Shown here piece by piece: positions 18,250-25,192 of a stretch of 64,000 nucleotides of DNA; position 1 is the stretch's first letter; the number at the start of each line of letters is the position of its first letter. Both the position numbers and the translations under genes were made by a program. The stretch is from Azoarcus sp. (GTDB lineage: Bacteria > Pseudomonadota > Gammaproteobacteria > Burkholderiales > Rhodocyclaceae), in the NCBI GenBank assembly GCA_030604735.1, contig JAUVVG010000008.1, positions 1 to 64,000 of the forward strand, written 5' to 3'. The notes beneath the pieces are model-generated. The model was not told where the DNA came from, did no database searches, and saw only the letters and a list, made by a program, of their open reading frames with translations.

Positions 18250-18264
18250 TGAAACTGAAGTTCA
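18250..18264. promoter_or_regulatory. Candidate LysR-type binding site
   Basis: TGAAACTGAAGTTCA has TGAA/TTCA arms in the AT-rich divergent region between the LysR gene and the dehydrogenase gene. LysR proteins bind imperfect dyads of the T-N11-A type; the outer spacing here is N13, so the fit is only approximate. Confidence 0.3.
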
Positions 18265-18350
18265 TTTTTATCCGATTTTTTTCAGAATAACTGGTGCTAA
18301 TCTTCGAAAAACACAGGAATCAATATCGATTCCGGATTTGGAGGAGACAG

Positions 18351-19352
18351 ATGTCCAGTACCGTTCTGATCACCGGGCCGAACCTCGCGCCTGCCGCGGT
18401 CGAATTACTCGAAGCCGCAAACCTCATACCCGCTTATCTCCCCGCGTACAGCCAGGGGGACGACTTGGTGAATGCAGTAAGAAAGTTGCAACCAGTCGCA
18501 ATCATCTCGCGCATGGGGCGCATCGACAACGCCGTGTTCGAGGCTGCACCCGATCTGCGCGTAATCTCGAAACACGGCGTCGGAGTAGACAACATCGATA
18601 TTCCCCAAGCCAGTACGCGAGGGATTCCAGTGCTGGTAGCCACTGGTGCGAATGCTGTTTCGGTCGCCGAACACGCGATGGCCTTACTCTTTGCAGTAGC
18701 CAAAAGGGTCGTATCGTTGGACCGAGGGCTGCGCGACGGTCGGTGGGAGAAGCCTGGTTTCGCCGGATGCGAACTTTCGGGATCGAGTATCGGCCTGATT
18801 GGCTTTGGTGCAATCGCACGCCAAACCGCCATCTATTGCAAGGCGTTCGGATTGGAGGTCTTCGCATACGATCCCTACTGCCCTGTAGAGGCTTTTTCAG
18901 CCAATGAGGTGGCACCGCTCGAGAGTCTCGACGCCCTCGTTTCGCGGTGCGACATCATCAGCCTGCATTCCCCCCTCAATTCCCAGACTCGAAACATCAT
19001 CAACGCAGAGCGGCTCGCTTTGATGAAACCCAACGCAATACTGATTAACACCGCACGCGGTGGGCTGATCGACGAAGCGGCGCTCGCCGCCGCCCTGGCG
19101 CAGGGTCGCATCGCTGGCGCCGGCCTGGACAGTTTTGCTCAGGAGCCGCCTGCCACGGACCACCCGTTCTGGTCCGAGCCGCGCCTGGTGATGACGCCGC
19201 ACATCGGTGGCGTGACTGCTGCCGCTAACGCACGGGTAGGCATCCAGGCGGCCCAGGGCATCGTCGACATACTTGCTGGCCGAAAGGTGGATCCAGCCCG
19301 CATCGTCAACTTCTCGGCACTAAGTCAGCCAATTTTCACCCATACAGCATAA
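18351..19352 (+). CDS. D-isomer-specific 2-hydroxyacid dehydrogenase (SerA-like)
   Basis: A 333-residue NAD-dependent dehydrogenase. Motifs in order: GVDNIDIPQA near residue 80, the Rossmann loop IGLIGFGAIARQ near 146, catalytic Arg in INTARGGLIDE, Glu in FAQEPP and His in MTPHIGG. No ACT domain follows, so it is not a regulated biosynthetic SerA. I start at 18351 because GGAGGAGACAG precedes that ATG; the frame runs 19 codons further upstream without a ribosome site. It is the first gene of a cluster with an RraA-like aldolase and a tripartite carboxylate transporter, so it probably oxidises an imported 2-hydroxy acid to a 2-oxo acid (or the reverse). The exact substrate is unknown. Confidence 0.88.
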   Translation: MSSTVLITGPNLAPAAVELLEAANLIPAYLPAYSQGDDLVNAVRKLQPVAIISRMGRIDNAVFEAAPDLRVISKHGVGVDNIDIPQASTRGIPVLVATGANAVSVAEHAMALLFAVAKRVVSLDRGLRDGRWEKPGFAGCELSGSSIGLIGFGAIARQTAIYCKAFGLEVFAYDPYCPVEAFSANEVAPLESLDALVSRCDIISLHSPLNSQTRNIINAERLALMKPNAILINTARGGLIDEAALAAALAQGRIAGAGLDSFAQEPPATDHPFWSEPRLVMTPHIGGVTAAANARVGIQAAQGIVDILAGRKVDPARIVNFSALSQPIFTHTA

Positions 19353-19368
19353 TCAGGAGCATGGAAAA

Positions 19369-20052
19369 ATGAGTATTGGATTTCGTATTCTGCGGCGTGA
19401 GCGCACCGTTTCAGCCGATCTGGTCGCGCGTTTCGCGAAGTTGCCAGTCGCCAACGTCAGTGACAGCATGTCTCGCATGAGTGCAGCTGGACCGCGCCTA
19501 CAGAAGGTGCATCGGGAAGGCTCGTTGGCGGGTCCCGCAATCACGGTGAAATCGCGCCCCGGCGACAACCTGATGTTACACAAGGCGATCGACATGGCGG
19601 CGCCCGGCGATGTCATCGTCGTCGACGCGGGGGGCGATCTGACAAACTCGCTGATGGGTGAGTTGATGCTCGCCTACGCAATGAAGCGTGGCGTTGCAGG
19701 TTTCGTCCTCAATGGCGCAATCCGCGATGTCGATGCCTTCCTGAGCGCGAATCTGCCCGTCTTCGCTGCAGGCGTCACACACCGCGGTCCGTACAAGGAT
19801 GGACCGGGCGAAATCAACGTCCCCATCGCAATTGATGGCATGGTGATCGAACCCGGTGATCTTATCCTCGGAGACAGTGACGGCGTCTTGGCAGTGCCCT
19901 TCCACGACGCCGAGGAGGTCTATGCGCGCACCGTCGCCAAGCAAAGCGCGGAGACCACACAGATGGCCGCAATCGCTGCCGGAACCAATGATCGGACTTG
20001 GGTCGACGCCGAGCTACGGCGGCTCGGGTGCGAGATCCCCGAAATTGCTTGA
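19369..20052 (+). CDS. RraA-like / HMG-CHA class II aldolase family protein
   Basis: A 227-residue protein of the RraA fold family, which includes 4-hydroxy-4-methyl-2-oxoglutarate (HMG) and 4-carboxy-4-hydroxy-2-oxoadipate (CHA) aldolases and oxaloacetate decarboxylases. The metal/pyruvate site pattern is present: GDVIVVDAGGD, then NSLMGELMLAYAMKRGV (Gly-Glu-Leu) and NGAIRDVDAF (Arg-Asp). The C-terminal DGVLAVP element is also typical. It follows the dehydrogenase by 16 bases and precedes tctCBA, a context that favours an aldolase over the RNase E inhibitor RraA. Expected chemistry is Mg-dependent cleavage of a 4-hydroxy-2-oxo acid to pyruvate plus an oxo acid. Confidence 0.87.
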   Translation: MSIGFRILRRERTVSADLVARFAKLPVANVSDSMSRMSAAGPRLQKVHREGSLAGPAITVKSRPGDNLMLHKAIDMAAPGDVIVVDAGGDLTNSLMGELMLAYAMKRGVAGFVLNGAIRDVDAFLSANLPVFAAGVTHRGPYKDGPGEINVPIAIDGMVIEPGDLILGDSDGVLAVPFHDAEEVYARTVAKQSAETTQMAAIAAGTNDRTWVDAELRRLGCEIPEIA

Positions 20053-20278
20053 AGCTGGATGGCTCAAGGCTGTACGACAGTAAGTCAGGGAGGACAAACA
20101 ACAGCACAACTCACCGCGTTACACGGCCGGCGCCAGTTCCGGTCATTCTGAAGCTAACCCCCGGGGAAACCTTATTGCCCCATACATCGACCGGAACGCA
20201 AGTCCACAGTACGGACGGCTGAATCATTGGCAATCCGGCATCAGGTTGTATCAAACAAGAATCAGAGGAGACTGAATC

Positions 20279-21259
20279 ATGAAACTCAATATCCGTCGTA
20301 TGACCGGCGCTGCCCTGCTAGTCACCAGTGCAGTCTTTGCAAACACCGGGTTGGCACAAGACTTTCCCGGCGGCAACATCACCTTTACCGTTCCGTATCC
20401 TCCGGGTGGAGGAACCGACATCATGGCGCGCCTTGTCGTCGAGAAGATCCGTGAACAGTCGGGTTGGACCTTCGTGGTTCAAAACCAGCCCGGTGCAGGC
20501 GGCAACATCGGACTCGCCCAAGTTTCGCGCAGCGCTCCGAACGGGCTGAACATCGGCATGGGCCAGACCTCCAATCTCGCTGTCAACCCCTCCCTCTATG
20601 CGGACATTCCCTACGATCCAGTGCAGGACTTCACCCCCTTGGCTGCGGTCGCGACCCAACCCATGGCCATCATCACCTTCCCTGGCTCACCCTTCACCAA
20701 TCTTGGTGATCTTATCGAAGCTGCACGAGCCAAACCCGGAAGCGTCCTTTATGGCACGCCGGGTACGGGTACGGTATCGCATCTCTCGATGGAATTGCTG
20801 GCGACCCGAGCCGGGCTGAAGCTCGACCATGTCCCCTACACCGGGATCGCGCAGGCCATCTCCGACGTCATGGGCGGCGTGGTCGATATCTACATCGGTT
20901 CGCTACCCAGTGTATTGCCACATGTTCGCGCTGGCACCGTGCGGGCGTTGGCGGTGACATCCCCCGATCGGAGCTCGTTGTTGCCCGATGTTCCCACCGT
21001 CGCGAGCTTCGGTTTCGATGGGTTTGAAACCGCAGACTGGAAAGCCATCGTTGGCCCGGCAGGAATCCCGGCGGAGCGCGTCGAAACGCTCAACGCCGCT
21101 ATCAACGCCGCCTTGGCCGACGACAGTCTGCGCGCCGTACTTGAAGCTGAGGGCAGCGTCATTCTAGGCGGCTCTGCCGAGGACCTGGCGAGCTTTCTGG
21201 CCGAACAGGTCAAGCTCTGGGCGGAGGTCGTCGAAGCATCTGGTGCTTCGGTGAACTGA
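20279..21259 (+). CDS. tctC: Tripartite tricarboxylate transporter substrate-binding protein (TctC/Bug family)
   Basis: A 326-residue periplasmic binding protein. Residues 1-26 form a Sec signal peptide (positive RR, hydrophobic core, then GLAQ). The mature protein shows the Bug-family ligand loops ITFTVPYPPGGGTDIMAR and VVQNQPGAGGNIG, with the backbone carboxylate-binding segments typical of the family. Bug proteins bind small carboxylates (citrate, aspartate, terephthalate and others), so specificity is not predictable from the fold. AGAGGAG lies upstream of the ATG. A 226-base gap separates it from the aldolase gene and could hold a second promoter. Confidence 0.93.
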   Translation: MKLNIRRMTGAALLVTSAVFANTGLAQDFPGGNITFTVPYPPGGGTDIMARLVVEKIREQSGWTFVVQNQPGAGGNIGLAQVSRSAPNGLNIGMGQTSNLAVNPSLYADIPYDPVQDFTPLAAVATQPMAIITFPGSPFTNLGDLIEAARAKPGSVLYGTPGTGTVSHLSMELLATRAGLKLDHVPYTGIAQAISDVMGGVVDIYIGSLPSVLPHVRAGTVRALAVTSPDRSSLLPDVPTVASFGFDGFETADWKAIVGPAGIPAERVETLNAAINAALADDSLRAVLEAEGSVILGGSAEDLASFLAEQVKLWAEVVEASGASVN

Positions 21260-21318
21260 TCCAGCCGCCGGGGCCGCTTAAACTGCCGGCCTCGGCAAGA
21301 CCGTTCAAGGAGAGCAGC

Positions 21319-21777
21319 ATGGCACGGCGCAACCTCGCCGACATCATTGCAGGTACGATCTTCGTCGTCCTCGGTGTCGCAGTCGCCCATTACGCGGCAG
21401 AAAATTACCCGATCGGCACATTGCGGCGAATGGGACCGGGCATGTTTCCGATGTGGCTCGGGATCCTCATCGCATCACTCGGCGGCCTGTTGGCCCTGAC
21501 GGCCTGGCTCCGATCCGAGGACGAATGGCACATGCCTGAACTCCCGTGGCGCACAGTAACTCTCGTCGTTGCAGGAGTGGTCGCATTCTCCCTTCTGGTC
21601 AAGTCTGCGGGCCTGATTCCAGCCGTCCTTGCCGTAGCGGGTATCTCCTCTTTCGCAGACAAGACCGTAGGTATCGTCAACGTCACACTGCTGAGCACAA
21701 TCCTGTGCGCAATTGCCTTCGCGATATTCAACCTCGCACTGGGCATGGGCTTCAAACTTCTGGAGTGGCCCTTCTGA
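21319..21777 (+). CDS. tctB: Tripartite tricarboxylate transporter small membrane subunit TctB
   Basis: A 152-residue inner-membrane protein with four predicted helices (about 8-26, 44-62, 77-95 and 115-142), the size and layout of TctB. The GMFPMWLG segment is a usual family feature. It is preceded by AAGGAGAG, and its stop codon overlaps the tctA start (TGATG), so the two membrane subunits are made together. TctB is poorly conserved in sequence; the assignment leans on topology and position between tctC and tctA. Confidence 0.9.
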   Translation: MARRNLADIIAGTIFVVLGVAVAHYAAENYPIGTLRRMGPGMFPMWLGILIASLGGLLALTAWLRSEDEWHMPELPWRTVTLVVAGVVAFSLLVKSAGLIPAVLAVAGISSFADKTVGIVNVTLLSTILCAIAFAIFNLALGMGFKLLEWPF

Positions 21778-23288
21778 TGTCATTTGCCGACAACCTCGTG
21801 CTGGGACTGCAGACCGCACTATCCTGGTACAACTTCTTTTGGTGCTTTGCCGGGGTTTTTCTCGGTACTCTGCTGGGGGTCATTCCCGGAATCGGTGTGC
21901 TAGCCGCTATTTCAATGCTGTTCCCGCTGACCTTTCAGTTGGATGCGACGGCAGCGCTGATCATGCTCGCCGGCATCTGGTACGGCACGACCTACGGTGG
22001 CAGCACCGCCGCGATCCTGCTCAACGTGCCGGGATCACCCGCGAACGCGATCACAAGCTTGGATGGCTATCCCATGACAAGGCAGGGCCGTGGTGGGGTC
22101 GCCTTGCTGATGACCACGGTCGCCTCCTTTTTCGGCGGGTCCGTCGGCATCATCCTGCTTATGGCCTTTGCTGGCACGATCAGCTCCTATGCCCTGCGTT
22201 TCTCTTCTGCCGAGTACTTCTCTCTGATGCTTCTGGGCCTTGTCGCCGCGTCCAACATCTCCGGGGGGTCCATCATCAAGGGACTGATCATGGTTTGCCT
22301 GGGCGTCATGTTCGGCATCGTCGGTAGCGACATCTACACCGGAACGCGCCGATTCGATTTCGGCATACTTGATCTCGCCGATGGCATCAACCTGATAGCA
22401 CTTGCCATGGGCCTGTTCGGCGTCGCCGAGGTCATCGCGAGTGTCGGCAAAGTGCATGCTCAGAACGTGGATCCTGATTCGGTCAAGTTCTCGGCCATGA
22501 AGCCAACGCGCGATGACGTGCGACGCTCCTGGTTCCCGATGATCCGAGGTTCGGCCGTGGGCTCGTTCTTTGGAACGCTTCCAGGAACCGGCCCTTCGAT
22601 CGCGGCTTTCATGGCCTACGCAATCGAGCGACGCTCTGCCAAAGAACCAGAACGGTTCGGCAAAGGTGCAATCGAGGGGATCATGGCACCCGAGTCAGCA
22701 AACAACGCCGCCGACCAGACCTCTTTCATTCCCACGCTTGCGCTCGGCATTCCCGGTAGCGCCACGATGGCACTAATGCTGGGGGCACTCATGATCCACG
22801 GCATCGCTCCCGGCCCCCAACTCATGACTGAACAACCATCCCTGTTCTGGGGCCTGGTGATGAGCTTCTGGATCGGCAACATTCTTCTCTTGATCCTCAA
22901 CATTCCGCTGATCGGCCTTTGGGTCCGGCTGCTCATGGTGCCCTATCAATGGCTTTTCCCGGCGGTTCTGATGTTCATCTGCATTGGCACCTACAGCGTC
23001 AACAACAGTGCCTTTGACGTACTGCTGGTAGCCCTCTTCGGGTGCCTGGGTTATGGTCTGCGTGCCTTTGGGTACCCCGCAGCACCCATGCTGCTGGGAT
23101 TCGTGCTCGGCCCGATGATGGAAGAGCATTTCCGTCGAGCCATGCTGCTAAGTCGAGGCGATCTCGCAACCTTCATCGACCGCCCGATCAGCGCTACAGT
23201 TCTTGCCTTCACGGCCATAATTTTGCTTTGGGGGCTGAAGTCGTTCATCCTGCCGAAAAAGAAAACGGCCACACCACCGCTAGCCTGA
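21777..23288 (+). CDS. tctA: Tripartite tricarboxylate transporter large membrane subunit TctA
   Basis: A 503-residue, roughly 12-helix permease subunit that uses an ion gradient to import the carboxylate delivered by TctC. Diagnostic segments are LGVIPGIGVLAAISMLFPLT, the GGSTAAILLNVPG motif (both repeats are present, the second as TLPGTGPSIAAF and PESANNAADQTSFIPTLALG). The start at 21777 overlaps the tctB stop. The open frame reaches further upstream, but that part lies antiparallel to tctB coding sense and lacks helices. It is the last gene of the island catabolic cluster. Confidence 0.94.
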   Translation: MSFADNLVLGLQTALSWYNFFWCFAGVFLGTLLGVIPGIGVLAAISMLFPLTFQLDATAALIMLAGIWYGTTYGGSTAAILLNVPGSPANAITSLDGYPMTRQGRGGVALLMTTVASFFGGSVGIILLMAFAGTISSYALRFSSAEYFSLMLLGLVAASNISGGSIIKGLIMVCLGVMFGIVGSDIYTGTRRFDFGILDLADGINLIALAMGLFGVAEVIASVGKVHAQNVDPDSVKFSAMKPTRDDVRRSWFPMIRGSAVGSFFGTLPGTGPSIAAFMAYAIERRSAKEPERFGKGAIEGIMAPESANNAADQTSFIPTLALGIPGSATMALMLGALMIHGIAPGPQLMTEQPSLFWGLVMSFWIGNILLLILNIPLIGLWVRLLMVPYQWLFPAVLMFICIGTYSVNNSAFDVLLVALFGCLGYGLRAFGYPAAPMLLGFVLGPMMEEHFRRAMLLSRGDLATFIDRPISATVLAFTAIILLWGLKSFILPKKKTATPPLA

Positions 23289-23430
23289 GAGTCAGGGGCA
23301 CTAAACACAGCCCTCGGCTGGTAGCCCCTCACGACTGCTATCACTTGATAAAGCCGACTGCGCGCTTGATCAGCTCGATCAGGGGTCGCCTCTTCTCGTT
23401 GAAGACGGCCTTGTTCTGCCAGATCACGCG

Positions 23431-23907
23431 TTGTCGGCCGACAACGGCAGGAAGGCAGGTTCATTGCTGATTCCGATGGTGAAGAACCCGCTCATCCTGG
23501 CCTGTGTGGCCGGTGCCGCGATGAATCTCGCGGGGTTCGACCCGAAATGGGGCGCAGAACGACTGCTGACGCCGCTGGCCACTACCCGTCTGCCGCTGGG
23601 CCTTTTGAGCGTGGGCGCGGCATTGAAGCTGGAAGAGCTTCGCGGGCAGAGCGGCGCCCTGGTCGGCAACAGCCTGGGCCGATTGCTGTTGATGCCGGCA
23701 CTCGCGTTCCTGATCGGGCAGATACTCGCGCTCCCTGCCATCGAAGCCGCGACTCTCGTAATCTTCTTTGCCCTGCCGACCGCGCCGACCGCCTAAGTGC
23801 TCGCGCGTCAGCTCGGCGGAGACAGTCACTTGAGGGCCGGTCTCATCACCCTGCAGGTCTTGCTGTCGGCGATCACGCTGCTGCTCGAAATAGCGGTCGT
23901 TGCGTAG
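23431..23907 (+). pseudogene. AEC (auxin efflux carrier) family transporter remnant
   Basis: The frame reads as the C-terminal half of an AEC-family permease (NPLILACVAGAAMNLAGF, LGLLSVGAALKLEELRGQ, then FALPTAPTA). It is cut at a TAA (23794-23796) exactly where the family has Tyr in TAPTAYVLARQLGGD, and the frame continues with VLARQLGGDSHLRAGLITLQ to a TAG at 23905-23907. A single TAC-to-TAA change explains the stop. The N-terminal half of about 150 residues is missing upstream. It is therefore both truncated and interrupted and not likely to make a transporter. Confidence 0.8.
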
Positions 23908-24227
23908 CACTTCATGCGAGCACGCATACTCAAGACCGGAGAAGCTCATGCGCAGACCATTGCAGGATTCTTATGCCGAAGGGTTGAGCCATTGCCATGG
24001 ATCCGACTGCACTCGTTCAGCCGAGTCGGCGTGCCGGGGGGCATCAGGGCGCTTGTTTCGCAAACTGGCCCTGCGGGCCACTCTAGACTGGCCGATCTCT
24101 AGCCAAAGCGATGCAGCACGTGAAGACGAAATCACGTACACGACAAAATAAGCCGTGTACGTGTGGTTGAACAGCTTTTACCTGTGGTTTGCCTCCCCCC
24201 GATTCACCTTGAAACGGAACTCAGGGA
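23908..24227. other. Gene-poor right end of the tRNA-Cys island
   Basis: No supported gene. It holds the inverted repeats at 24119-24163 described separately and lies next to the terminator and att copy. Base composition is less GC-rich than the core genes. Confidence 0.4.
24119..24163. repeat. Nested inverted repeats near the island end
   Basis: CACGTACACG (24133-24142) pairs perfectly with CGTGTACGTG (24154-24163) across an 11-base AT-rich loop. A second pair, ACGTGA (24119-24124) with TCACGT (24132-24137), shares bases with the first arm. They lie about 105 bases inside the island from the intact tRNA-Cys and could be recombinase or repressor sites or a hairpin. Confidence 0.45.
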
Positions 24228-24230
24228 AAG

Positions 24231-24253
24231 AAAAAACCCGCCGAAGCGGGTTT
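24231..24253 (-). terminator. Intrinsic terminator downstream of tRNA-Cys
   Basis: An 8-bp stem AAACCCGC-TTCG-GCGGGTTT (minus strand; arms 24246-24253 and 24234-24241) with a stable TTCG loop, followed by further T residues (complement of A24231-24233). It ends the pgsA-side tRNA transcript and lies on the island side of the att repeat. Confidence 0.88.
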
Positions 24254-24269
24254 GTCTCTTTGTTTTTAT

Positions 24270-24316
24270 TGGAGGCGCGACTCGGAATCGAACCGGGGTA
24301 CACGGCTTTGCAGGCC
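24270..24316 (-). repeat. Second copy of the 47-bp tRNA-Cys direct repeat
   Basis: Identical to 13342-13388 in the same orientation. This copy lies within the intact tRNA-Cys and would be the att site at the tRNA-proximal end of the island. Confidence 0.88.
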
Positions 24317-24343
24317 GCTGCATAACCACTCTGCCATCGCGCC
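24270..24343 (-). tRNA. tRNA-Cys (GCA)
   Basis: A 74-base tRNA with encoded CCA. The acceptor stem pairs GGCGCGA with TCGCGCC, the anticodon loop CTGCAAA reads GCA and the T-loop is GTTCGATTC. It lies 87 bases downstream of tRNA-Gly on the same strand. Its 3' end faces the island, so the integration restored a complete gene. Confidence 0.96.
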
Positions 24344-24430
24344 AGAAAAACTCCGGCAGGCCAAATTCCGGCCAGCACCCGATTCGCCTCGACCGGGTCA
24401 GACGGTTGAAAATCAACCTTCTGGAAAAAC

Positions 24431-24506
24431 TGGAGCGGGAAACGAGTCTCGAACTCGCGACCTCAACCTTGGCAAGGTTGCGCTCTACCAACTGAGCTAT
24501 TCCCGC
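24431..24506 (-). tRNA. tRNA-Gly (GCC), copy 2
   Basis: A 76-base tRNA with encoded CCA and anticodon GCC, identical to the copy at 13257-13332. It lies 37 bases downstream of pgsA and upstream of tRNA-Cys. Confidence 0.97.
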
Positions 24507-24543
24507 TGGAAAGACCGCCATTATAGTGGCCGAAAATCGGCTG

Positions 24544-25158
24544 TCAACCGCTTTCGGCGTTTCCGCCATTTGCCTTGCCAGGTACCTTTCGCTCACGCGC
24601 AGACAATCGCGGCAAGGCTTTTCTCAGGTAATAGATCATCGACCACAGGGTCAGTGCGGCCGCGACATAGATCAGGATCGTGCCGATCAACTGAACGTTC
24701 AGGAGCAGCAGCGGATCGTGATAGAGCAACATCGGGATCGCCGTCATCTGCGCGGCGGTCTTGAACTTGCCTATGGTCGCCACCGCGACACTGGACGACT
24801 CGCCGACTCTGGCCATCCACTCCCGCAACGCCGAAATCGTGATCTCGCGGCCGATCATAACCACCGCGACGATGGCATCGATTCGACCGAGTTGTACCAG
24901 CAGGATCAGTGCGGCCGCCACCATCAGCTTGTCAGCCACCGGGTCCAGGAAAGCCCCGAACTCCGACGTCTGCCCCAGCGTTCTGGCCAGATAACCGTCG
25001 AACCAGTCGGTCACGGCAGCGACGACGAAGATCACCGTGGCGACAAGGTTCTTAAGCGAAGGTCCGAGCATGCTGTCGGGCAGGTAAAACACGCCGACAA
25101 AAAGCGGAATCAGGGCGATGCGCGCCCAAGTGAGGGTATTCGGAACGTTGAGGGACAT
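24544..25158 (-). CDS. pgsA: CDP-diacylglycerol-glycerol-3-phosphate 3-phosphatidyltransferase
   Basis: A 204-residue inner-membrane enzyme that makes phosphatidylglycerol phosphate, the committed step to phosphatidylglycerol and cardiolipin. The CDP-alcohol phosphatidyltransferase motif is complete: DGYLARTLGQTSEFGAFLDP followed by VADK, giving the D-G-A-R...G...D...D pattern near residues 54-77. Several hydrophobic helices flank it (about 7-25, 33-50, 78-95, 140-175). It lies 34 bases after uvrC, the common uvrC-pgsA-tRNA arrangement. The basic tail (LRKALPRLSARERKVPGK) fits a membrane-surface end. Confidence 0.95.
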   Translation of the reverse strand: MSLNVPNTLTWARIALIPLFVGVFYLPDSMLGPSLKNLVATVIFVVAAVTDWFDGYLARTLGQTSEFGAFLDPVADKLMVAAALILLVQLGRIDAIVAVVMIGREITISALREWMARVGESSSVAVATIGKFKTAAQMTAIPMLLYHDPLLLLNVQLIGTILIYVAAALTLWSMIYYLRKALPRLSARERKVPGKANGGNAESG

Positions 25159-25192
25159 CAGTCAGGCCTTGCCGGCCACGGCGCGATTGGCA

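Larger units (their letters stand above)
13342..24316. mobile_element. Putative genomic island inserted in tRNA-Cys(GCA)
   Basis: The segment is bounded by a perfect 47-bp direct repeat of tRNA-Cys 3' sequence (13342-13388 and 24270-24316). The intact tRNA-Cys has its 3' end facing the island and the fragment sits at the far end, as expected after integrase-mediated insertion. The flanks are a continuous core tRNA array (pgsA-Gly-Cys on one side, Gly-terminator on the other). Cargo: MocR regulator, ccoG, LysR regulator, 2-hydroxyacid dehydrogenase, RraA-like aldolase, tctCBA, an AEC transporter pseudogene and gene-free stretches at both ends. No integrase, excisionase or replication gene is visible, so it may be a decayed, fixed element. 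An old segmental rearrangement between tRNA clusters is the alternative. Confidence 0.72.
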
